DNA from: a virus
Direction: 5' to 3' (one strand)
IMG/VR virus record: IMGVR_UViG_3300017528_000110
Coordinates: 1 to 46,355 of that record
Length of the DNA: 46,355 nucleotides
Under the pieces are notes generated by a model that was not told the DNA's origin, did no database searches, and saw only the letters and a list, made by a program, of their open reading frames with translations. The position numbers were made by a program, and so were the translations under genes. This document shows positions 39,000 to 45,173 of this stretch, one piece after another; position 1 is the stretch's first letter, and every line of letters begins with the position of its first letter.

Positions 39000-39410
39000 T
39001 TACGGCGCGAGCACGAAGCTGGGGAAGACCTCGACCGAGCGGATGTCGTTCAAGACGCCGCTTTCGAGAGCCTGCGCCACGGCGACGTTGCCTGTCGTGG
39101 CAGTCACGAGCCGGCCGCTGCTGTCGTTCTTAAGCAGATCGCCGCGCGTGATCGTTCCGCCGATCACCGCCTTGCTGGTACCGGCTCGCATGATATTCGC
39201 AGCCTCGCCGGACTTCGGCTTGTTCTGCAAAATACCGATCATCTTCTCATTGCCGGTCGAGCAGTGCAGAACCGTAAAATCCGCGGCCGTCGAGACCTTC
39301 TGGCAGAGAAACTGTCCAGACGTGCCTTGACCGACGAGACCGCTCGTCGCCGACTGATCCTCACCGCTCAGGAGGAAGCCGATCAGATAACCAATGTTTT
39401 CAACGGCCAT
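39000..39410 (-). CDS. Head decoration (capsid cement) protein, DUF2190-like
   Basis: AAAGGAACGCGGCC precedes the ATG. The 136-residue product (MAVENIGYLIGFLLSGEDQSATSGLVGQGTSGQFLCQKVSTAADFTVLHCSTGNEKMIGILQNKPKSGEAANIMRAGTSKAVIGGTITRGDLLKNDSSGRLVTATTGNVAVAQALESG) has the beta-tulip style pattern of DUF2190 and related decoration proteins, with the conserved ITRGDLLKNDSSGRLVTA motif. It stands directly upstream of the major capsid gene, the usual place. It probably sits on capsid three-fold axes. Confidence 0.8.
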   Translation of the reverse strand: MAVENIGYLIGFLLSGEDQSATSGLVGQGTSGQFLCQKVSTAADFTVLHCSTGNEKMIGILQNKPKSGEAANIMRAGTSKAVIGGTITRGDLLKNDSSGRLVTATTGNVAVAQALESGVLNDIRSVEVFPSFVLAP

Positions 39411-39451
39411 GGCCGCGTTCCTTTCTTGGAGAGAAGAGAAGCGTGCGGACG

Positions 39452-39486
39452 CAAAACGGGCGCCGACCTGGATTGTCGGCGCCCGT
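39452..39486 (-). terminator. Perfect 12-bp hairpin between scaffold and decoration genes
   Basis: ACGGGCGCCGAC (39456-39467) pairs perfectly with GTCGGCGCCCGT (39475-39486) around a seven-base loop. On the - strand it is followed by T's (CCCGTTTTGC). It can stop part of the transcripts from the upstream head genes; capsid genes would then need their own promoter downstream, or this is a processing site. No convincing promoter could be read in the 42 bases to the next start. Confidence 0.65.
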
Positions 39487-39559
39487 CTGGACGATCAGCA
39501 CACGGTTTCTATGAAGACAGGGCTACACCGCCGCCCTCGGCGTTGTCAATGGGCGAAAG

Positions 39560-40978
39560 TTACGCCGCCGCTCGACCGTGCCGGCGCGCGTCCTCTTCCG
39601 TTTTGACGCGCTTCGCCAACTCGCGATAAGCCGGGTCCGTATAGATCGAGGCCCGGGCCTTCTCGATCGTGATCCGGCTGGTCGGATCGGCTTTCTTGGT
39701 CGCGTTCAGCAGCTCCAGCGCCTTCGCTTGCAGCTCGTCGCTTGCGGTCGCCGACGCGCTGCCGCTCTTGCCGAGCTCCTCGAACAGCTTCGGATTGCTC
39801 TGCTTGGCGGCCGCGGACCAATCCTTCAGCGTATCGTCGGCGATCTTCTGATCGACGGCGCGAAGCTTCATCAGATGTTCGGCCTTTCCCTCGGAGACGC
39901 CGGCCTTGCGGCACAGCTCCTTGCACGTCGCTAGCTCGCGCTCGGCGACCAGCTCGGCGTTCGACTTTTCGAGCGCCTTGATACGCTCGTCGGACTTCGC
40001 CAGACGCTTGCCCATGTCGTCGTCATCGTTGTCGTCGTCGTTCTTGGGCGGTGGCTTCTTAGCCTTCTCGATCGCGGCCTTCTGGTCGGCTTCGCTCTTG
40101 CCGAGGAACTCGGCTTGCGCCGCCTCGTCCATCTTCTGCGCCGCCATAAACGATTTGATCTCGTCGCTGGCCTTCGCGAGCAGCTCGAGGAACGCCGCAC
40201 GCTTCTGTAGCTTGGTGATCTCTTCCGGGGTCATCGCGGCCCCTCCTTTCTTCGCTGCGGGAGTTGCCGCGATCGCGGCCTTGAACGCTTCGACCGAGCC
40301 CGCAGGCACGATCGACGCGAGGTAGTCGACGCATTCGGCGACCAGACGGTCGACGTCGGCGTCGGAAGCTTGAACGGACTTGCGCGCCGCGGCGACGACC
40401 GTCGCCAGCGCGTCGATCGGGGCGCCGTACTGATGCGCCAGCCTGATCGCTGGCTCGAACGGATCGAGCGCTTTCCACGTATCCGGCAGCTGGTCGGTCA
40501 GACCGAGCGCCCTGGCGCGCTGCTTGATATGCGCTTTCGCGGCCGCAGGATCCTTGGCGCGGCCGATCGCGCGGATCGCATTCTTGAGGTCGCCGGCGTT
40601 CTGAATTGGAAAGCCGCCGCCGGGCATCGCTGCGCCGGAGCGCGCAGCGGCGTCGCGCTGCTCTTGCGTGAACTCGCGCTTTTCGTACTCGGTTAGCTCG
40701 CCGTGGACGAAGTCCGGTCCCCACGCTTTCGCGAACATCGAGCACTTTTCAAGATGGTTGCCCTTGCCGCCACACTCTTTGCAGACCGCGCTCTTCTCCG
40801 TCGACATGGGGCAATTCTCCTTGTGCTCGTTGTGAAGACCGCCGCAGACTGGACAGACAGCGGCCTTGTCGTTCTTGCTCGTATCGCGCTTCATCAGCAC
40901 CATGCGCGCGCCCTTCGCGGCGCCGCGGTTGACGGAAGAGACCTCGTCGATCCGCAGGTTCGTCAGCAGGAAGGGCAT
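39560..40978 (-). CDS. Scaffold/head-maturation protein with zinc ribbons
   Basis: The start is the ATG at 40978 after GGAGAAAGCG. The product has 472 residues. The N-terminus PFLLTNLRIDEVSSVNRGAAKGARMVLMKR is the motif common to phage head scaffold and maturation proteins. Two Cys-rich segments follow: CPVCGGLHNEHKENC and CKECGGKGNHLEKC. Residues about 85-175 hold a conserved small domain (FTQEQRDAAARSGAAMPGGGFPIQNAGDLKNAIRAIGRAKDPAAAKAHIKQRARALGL). The C-terminal half is charged coiled coil (ADQKAAIEKAKKPPPKNDDDNDDDDMGKRLAKSDERIKALEKSNAELVAERE), typical of scaffolds. It is upstream of decoration and capsid genes. The zinc ribbons are unusual in scaffolds. Confidence 0.7.
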   Translation of the reverse strand: MPFLLTNLRIDEVSSVNRGAAKGARMVLMKRDTSKNDKAAVCPVCGGLHNEHKENCPMSTEKSAVCKECGGKGNHLEKCSMFAKAWGPDFVHGELTEYEKREFTQEQRDAAARSGAAMPGGGFPIQNAGDLKNAIRAIGRAKDPAAAKAHIKQRARALGLTDQLPDTWKALDPFEPAIRLAHQYGAPIDALATVVAAARKSVQASDADVDRLVAECVDYLASIVPAGSVEAFKAAIAATPAAKKGGAAMTPEEITKLQKRAAFLELLAKASDEIKSFMAAQKMDEAAQAEFLGKSEADQKAAIEKAKKPPPKNDDDNDDDDMGKRLAKSDERIKALEKSNAELVAERELATCKELCRKAGVSEGKAEHLMKLRAVDQKIADDTLKDWSAAAKQSNPKLFEELGKSGSASATASDELQAKALELLNATKKADPTSRITIEKARASIYTDPAYRELAKRVKTEEDARRHGRAAA

Positions 40979-41085
40979 CGCGCTTTCTCCGGTTTTGCGC
41001 CACGGTTCGCCGGCGCTAGACTGCGCGCGCACTTGAAGCTTAACCGCAGCGGAGGGAATTCACAGCACCAACAAATCGCCGTTTG

Positions 41086-41122
41086 ACGGGCTCCGGAAGT
41101 CGTATCCCGGGGCCCGTTTTTT
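41086..41122 (+). terminator. Strong terminator reading on the + strand, antisense to the late operon
   Basis: ACGGGCTCCGG (41086-41096) pairs over 11 positions (one T-G) with CCGGGGCCCGT (41107-41117), with a 10-base loop, followed by six T's on the + strand (41117-41122). On the - strand the same hairpin is preceded, not followed, by T-complement, so it does not look like a - strand terminator. No + strand gene is nearby. It overlaps the stop codon of the - strand gene at 41121. It may block antisense transcription into the head genes. Confidence 0.7.
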
Positions 41123-41483
41123 ATGGCGTCGACGTCGTGCTTCCGACTTGCGCGCCGAGCGTCAGCGAGACCGGCGCGCCCGGGTTGGCGATCTTCGATA
41201 TATCGACTTGCGATGCGGAGACGCTCAGCGTCCAGTTGTTCGCGCTCGCGGTTTCGATATACGCCGTTCCGGGCGTCGAACCGGTAAACTGGCAATACCA
41301 CGACACGCCGTTGCTTTCGGCGACGAACGAGCCCGCCGGCAGCGACAGCGTGAACGTTCCGATCTGGAGCGTGAACGCGTCGGTCGTCGGCGTAACCGTC
41401 GCGCCGGACGCAAACGCCGCATTGAGGTTCAGACGGCCCGGCGCGGCCAGCGTGACGTGTGCGCTGCTGAATGTCAGGGCCAT
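41121..41483 (-). CDS. Beta-rich head-region protein (120 aa)
   Basis: GGAGGAAACGAAG precedes the ATG. The product (MALTFSSAHVTLAAPGRLNLNAAFASGATVTPTTDAFTLQIGTFTLSLPAGSFVAESNGVSWYCQFTGSTPGTAYIETASANNWTLSVSASQVDISKIANPGAPVSLTLGAQVGSTTS) is almost wholly beta, like phage decoration or surface beta-sandwich proteins. It stands between the protease and scaffold genes. The family is not recognised. Confidence 0.6.
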   Translation of the reverse strand: MALTFSSAHVTLAAPGRLNLNAAFASGATVTPTTDAFTLQIGTFTLSLPAGSFVAESNGVSWYCQFTGSTPGTAYIETASANNWTLSVSASQVDISKIANPGAPVSLTLGAQVGSTTSTP

Positions 41484-41511
41484 CTTCGTTTCCTCCGGTT
41501 AAGGGCGCGCT

Positions 41512-42756
41512 CTATTGGCGCGTATCGGACTTGTTCGGGCCGATCAGATATTTGCGAGCAGCTCTGTCCGCCGCGATCATTTCTGCTTCGGTTACCGGCG
41601 TTCGCAGAGAGCGGCCACCGATCGAAAACTCCGGCAGCTCGCCGGACTTGCAGCGAGCCCAGGTCGTCGGATCGTCGACTTTGTAGCCGACCAGCCAGCC
41701 GGAGACCTCTTCCCCATTCTCATTCTTGAACGACAGCGTATAGCCCGCGGCGGCGTACGCCGCGCGCTTCTCGTCTGTGATCATAAAGCTTTCGAGCAGC
41801 CGGCCGGTCGAGCCCTTGTCGTCGACCGTGTGCATGTCGCCGTGCGCGCGAGCGTCGAGCACGTACTCATAAACGGCGTTCTCCAGCTCTTGGACCGGGA
41901 TGCCGTCGTCCTGCTTGTCGATAATCAGCCGGCCGCCCTCTTCGACCGTCGACGCGACGCCGAAGATCATCTGACGATCGCCGCTCGCTTTCGCGAATTC
42001 GATCGGCATATCCCACTTTACCCACTCGCCGGCTTTGTTCAGCTCTTCGTCGGCGCCGTCGATATTGCAGTACTTGCAGTCGATCGTCTGCGCGCCGTCC
42101 AGCCATTGCGCCGCCGCGCGGTGGTGTCCGTCGGCGAGATAGTTGCGGCCGCCGAAGCGGACGACGAGCGGCGGCTTTACGTCGACCTTGTGGACTTTGC
42201 CGGCTTCGTACGCTTGACGGAACGCGTTGACCTTGTCGGGGTCGATCCGCGGCTGCAACGCGACCAGCGAATTGACGCCGACGCGCCGATCTTCCTGATC
42301 GTCTTGGTTCGTCAGCGCGGCGAGAAACCGTCTGATCTGGTCCTCGTGCAGGCTCGACATCGCCTGCGGATCGAACGGAAACGGGCTGTGTGCGCTGCCG
42401 CTCTCGTGCGGACGCAGCGTCCGCGGTCCAGCCAGCTTCGACATCTCCAGCATCTTCACCAGCGCGTCGCGCTCGGCTTTGTGCGCTGCTTCCATCTTTT
42501 CGAGCGCTTGCGCGATCGGATCGACGTCGGACTTGTCGCGATCAGTCGCCGGCGCTCCGGCTTCGGCCATCAGATCGTCGAAGGTCATGACCTTCGGCGG
42601 CTTCGTTCCTGGCGCACGCTTCGGCGGGGGTTTGCCCCCGCCGGTCGAGCTGACGTGAACGTCCGCGGCCGTCGCGTCCTTGCCGACGAACTGCGCGAAT
42701 TCCGGATCACTCTTGATTGCTTCGATCGCTTCGCGCGAGATGGTCATAAAATTCAT
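41512..42756 (-). CDS. ParB-like domain fused to XkdF-type prohead protease
   Basis: The product has 414 residues; the ATG overlaps the previous stop (ATGA) and follows GAGGTGGTGACGCC. After a disordered N-terminus and a short coiled coil, residues about 155-230 form a ParB/Srx-like domain (PLVVRFGGRNYLADGHHRAAAQWLDGAQTIDCKY). Residues about 248-395 match the XkdF putative serine protease (DMPIEFAKASGDRQMIFGVASTVEEGGRLIIDKQDDGIPVQELENAVYEYVLDARAHGDMHTVDDKGSTGRLLESFMITDEKRAAYAAAGYTLSFKNENGEEVSGWLVGYKV), with His309 and Ser323 as likely catalytic residues. XkdF enzymes are thought to be head maturation proteases. The fusion of a ParB-like domain with it is the odd part. Confidence 0.75.
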   Translation of the reverse strand: MNFMTISREAIEAIKSDPEFAQFVGKDATAADVHVSSTGGGKPPPKRAPGTKPPKVMTFDDLMAEAGAPATDRDKSDVDPIAQALEKMEAAHKAERDALVKMLEMSKLAGPRTLRPHESGSAHSPFPFDPQAMSSLHEDQIRRFLAALTNQDDQEDRRVGVNSLVALQPRIDPDKVNAFRQAYEAGKVHKVDVKPPLVVRFGGRNYLADGHHRAAAQWLDGAQTIDCKYCNIDGADEELNKAGEWVKWDMPIEFAKASGDRQMIFGVASTVEEGGRLIIDKQDDGIPVQELENAVYEYVLDARAHGDMHTVDDKGSTGRLLESFMITDEKRAAYAAAGYTLSFKNENGEEVSGWLVGYKVDDPTTWARCKSGELPEFSIGGRSLRTPVTEAEMIAADRAARKYLIGPNKSDTRQ

Positions 42757-43076
42757 GGCGTCACCACCTCGCCGGTTCGCCGGAGCGACCCGCGTTCGCG
42801 TTGCGATACTTGTCGGCGCCGACCAGCGGCGAGATCGGGCTGATGCTTCGCGCCCTGGCGGACGGCGCGCATCCGTTTTTTGATGCCGCTATTCAGCGCG
42901 ATATTGCACGCGCCGCAGCTCTTGCCGCGCGCGGGCCCCTTCTGCTTGCCGTGCCGCTTGCCGGTCGGAGGCGGCGGTCTCGTCTGGAGCGCCGACATTC
43001 CTCCGCCCGCAGGGCCGCCGAAGCCGAGCGCGGCCGCGGCCGCGACCAGCGCCGGCGTAATCCGCATGCGGCTCAC
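42753..43076 (-). CDS. Small basic head-region protein (107 aa), GTG start
   Basis: A GTG at 43076 overlaps the previous stop (GTGA), and the end overlaps the protease gene. The product starts with an Ala/Gly-rich hydrophobic stretch (ITPALVAAAAALGFGGPAGGGMSA), then a basic region with CGAC and KKRMRAVRQGAKHQPDLAAGRRRQ. It may be a small export or membrane-associated protein, or a DNA-binding one. The family is not recognised. Confidence 0.5.
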   Translation of the reverse strand: MSRMRITPALVAAAAALGFGGPAGGGMSALQTRPPPPTGKRHGKQKGPARGKSCGACNIALNSGIKKRMRAVRQGAKHQPDLAAGRRRQVSQRERGSLRRTGEVVTP

Positions 43077-43390
43077 GCTTTGATCTCCACGGCCATGGCA
43101 AAGTCGATCGTCATGACGTGCTTCAGGAACTCTTCCTGCGTCGCGTACGACCGGACGTCGTAGCCGTTGACCACCATGTTTCCGGCGTCGATATCGTCGG
43201 CCATCGCGCGCAGAGCATTGACGATCTTGCGACCGTTTTCGACGTGGTTAGAGACGCCAAACGCGAATTTGCGGTCGCCGCTCGGCGTGTCCAGCGCTAC
43301 GCCGACGGCGTCAGCAGCTGCGCCAGAAGCGGCGAGCGCCGGCGAGATCCCGAGAACGCCAATTGCGGACCGACGGGTAAAGTCGTTCAT
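43073..43390 (-). CDS. Hypothetical protein with Tat-like N-terminus (105 aa)
   Basis: GGGAGAAGGACA precedes the ATG. The N-terminus MNDFTRRSAIGVLGISPALAASGAAA has a twin-arginine followed by a hydrophobic core and an Ala-rich cleavage-like site, a Tat-type signal. The mature part (VALDTPSGDRKFAFGVSNHVENGRKIVNALRAMADDIDAGNMVVNGYDVRSYATQEEFLKHVMTIDFAMAVEIKA) is mixed alpha-beta. The family is not recognised. A Tat substrate in a phage head operon would be unexpected, so the signal may be fortuitous. Confidence 0.5.
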   Translation of the reverse strand: MNDFTRRSAIGVLGISPALAASGAAADAVGVALDTPSGDRKFAFGVSNHVENGRKIVNALRAMADDIDAGNMVVNGYDVRSYATQEEFLKHVMTIDFAMAVEIKA

Positions 43391-43405
43391 TGTCCTTCTC
43401 CCTGG

Positions 43406-44926
43406 TTAAGCCGCCGAGACGTCTTCGTCTTCGCTGTCCGGCAGCATGTCGAGATTTGTTACATACTCGATGGTGCAGCGGCAAGAGGGGTGTACCGGAG
43501 CGTCGTCGACCGGGCCGTCGTCGGACTGGAAATCTTCGTTTAGACCGACGCCGTCTTCGTTGTTCTCGCTGATCGACATGCAGATCGGACAAGTCCGCTC
43601 GTCGATCGCCGCTTTCCAGTGGCGCGTAACGGCTTCCGCCGGGAAGACACCGCGGTCCGCCGCCTGTCTGTAGCTCTCACGAAGCCCTTCGTTCGCAGCG
43701 CGCAGACTTTCGGTCTGCGCGATCGTATCCGCGCGGTAATCGAGATAATTGTCGGCATAATCCTGCGTCAGCCGCTCGATCAGGCTGTCCGAAAGGAACT
43801 CGCCGCTGTCGATCGCGTCCTGCACCTCGGCGTCGAATTCTTCGTTGCGAAGCGCTCGATCGAGAGCGGACTGATCGAGCTCCTCGAGCGCCAGTCGATA
43901 GTTCGTAACCGCTTGCGCCTGGCGCTCGGTGAGCGAGATCGTATCGCGTATCGCCGCAGCGATCTCGTCGGCGCTGTCACCAGCTTGTACGCCGCGGTCG
44001 ATCAGATAGGCGATCGTGTCTCGCGCCTGCTCGCCCAGCTCGGCGATCAGATCATCTTGCGACTGCCGGAGCGCGTCGAGCGTATCCTCGTCGAAGCGGT
44101 CGAAGTCGAAGTCATCGCCGACCGCTTTTTGCGTAATCAGATAGCCGTGCCGCCGCGCGTTGCGGATACTCTCGGCGTCCATTCCGACCGGTATTGCGCG
44201 CATTCCGCTGTCGCGCATGACCGCGTATCGGTGCCGGCCGTTGTCGAAACCGACGGTTCCATCTGCTTGAACGCCGACCGACGACGCTTCGACGCGGTCA
44301 TGCGTAGCAGCGTATTCGCGAAAGCGGTCATATCGATTACTGATGCCGCCGGCGCCGCCACGTCCGACATAGAAACCGGTCTCGCGCCGGAACGCAGCGT
44401 CGAACGCCGCCGCGTCGACCATAACCAGCTTTTCGCCGAGCGCTCGCGCTACGCCGCTCAGCTCGACTTCGATCTCTTTGCCGCCGAGCGTTACCGTCTG
44501 CGGCTTGGTCGTTCCTGTGCTGCTGCTACTGCCGCCGGACGTCCATTGACCGTGCTCGTCGCGCGGCTCGTCTGGATTGAAGTCCTTGCGCCGGCGGTAC
44601 CGGATCGGACGGCCGCGCTTTCGGAATGCGGTCGTGATCTGCTTGGCGCCGACGTCGGCCGCGGCGAACCTGATCTCGCCGAGCTGGTTGAATACGCCCT
44701 TCAGAACCTCTTGCCAGTGGTCGACCGCCGCGACGGCGCCCTTCGTATCGCCGCGCTTGATCTGCGCCGCGATCGCGTCAGTCGCGACGACCGTCCGCAG
44801 ATGCCGAAACGCCTGCTTCAGCTCGCGCCGGAGCGCTTGCTTGCCCCGCGCCGCGATCGCCCTGGCCGGATCGTTCGGCTTCTGGAACTGGTTTGCGTGG
44901 CGCGCTGCGCGAAGACGCGGCATCAT
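43406..44926 (-). CDS. MuF-like head morphogenesis protein with internal ParB-like domain
   Basis: GGGGAGCGG precedes two ATGs in a row. The product has 506 residues. The N-terminal 110 residues are basic and helical; FNPDEPRDEHGQWTSGGSSSSTG is a linker common in phage proteins. Residues about 180-263 hold a ParB-like module (VGVQADGTVGFDNGRHRYAVMRDSGMRAIPVGM). The MuF region follows (ERQAQAVTNYRLALEELDQ..., RADTIAQTESLRAANEGLRESYRQAADRG) with the C-terminal HWKAAIDERTCPICMSISEN... and PVHPSCRCTIEYV, the usual Cys/His end. MuF proteins are packaged beneath the portal and help assembly; inserts in them may be delivered into the host. Confidence 0.8.
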   Translation of the reverse strand: MMPRLRAARHANQFQKPNDPARAIAARGKQALRRELKQAFRHLRTVVATDAIAAQIKRGDTKGAVAAVDHWQEVLKGVFNQLGEIRFAAADVGAKQITTAFRKRGRPIRYRRRKDFNPDEPRDEHGQWTSGGSSSSTGTTKPQTVTLGGKEIEVELSGVARALGEKLVMVDAAAFDAAFRRETGFYVGRGGAGGISNRYDRFREYAATHDRVEASSVGVQADGTVGFDNGRHRYAVMRDSGMRAIPVGMDAESIRNARRHGYLITQKAVGDDFDFDRFDEDTLDALRQSQDDLIAELGEQARDTIAYLIDRGVQAGDSADEIAAAIRDTISLTERQAQAVTNYRLALEELDQSALDRALRNEEFDAEVQDAIDSGEFLSDSLIERLTQDYADNYLDYRADTIAQTESLRAANEGLRESYRQAADRGVFPAEAVTRHWKAAIDERTCPICMSISENNEDGVGLNEDFQSDDGPVDDAPVHPSCRCTIEYVTNLDMLPDSEDEDVSAA

Positions 44927-45084
44927 CCGCTCCCCGTCAAGAGCGCTCTGGCGCTTCGTACTTGCGCCAACTCATATTCAGCCGCAGCAATCTCTCGCTC
45001 GATCTGCGTAATCAGCATCACATCGCGCTCGCGCAAGCGTTCCAGGAGGGCGGTCCGATGCTCAAGGTACTCTTGCAGCGTCAT
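44923..45084 (-). CDS. Small helical protein (53 aa)
   Basis: The ATG at 45084 overlaps the TAA of the preceding 29-aa frame (TAATG), and its end overlaps the MuF start (ATGA). The product (MTLQEYLEHRTALLERLRERDVMLITQIEREIAAAEYELAQVRSARALLTGSG) is a coiled-coil-like helix. A GTG nine codons upstream is an alternative, but the overlap chain favours the ATG. Function is unknown. Confidence 0.6.
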   Translation of the reverse strand: MTLQEYLEHRTALLERLRERDVMLITQIEREIAAAEYELAQVRSARALLTGSG

Positions 45085-45173
45085 TAGAAGCACACGATGT
45101 CGTAGCTGCACATGCTCGCGATCGCCCAGCCGCCGGCGACGCCGAGCGACAAGGCGATGAGAGCGCGGATCAT
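45084..45173 (-). CDS. Micro-protein with membrane segment (29 aa)
   Basis: The ATG at 45173 overlaps the portal stop (ATGA) and its TAA overlaps the next ATG (TAATG). The product MIRALIALSLGVAGGWAIAS plus MCSYDIVCF is one hydrophobic helix with two Cys. Exact overlap on both sides is the same pattern as in neighbouring genes and supports translation. It is far below normal length cut-offs, and its function is unknown. Confidence 0.45.
   Translation of the reverse strand: MIRALIALSLGVAGGWAIASMCSYDIVCF

Noticed and set aside
43073-43390. Certain Tat export of the 105-aa protein
   Set aside because: The twin-Arg motif lacks the full consensus (no following Phe-Leu-Lys), and phage head proteins are rarely exported; kept as a possibility only.
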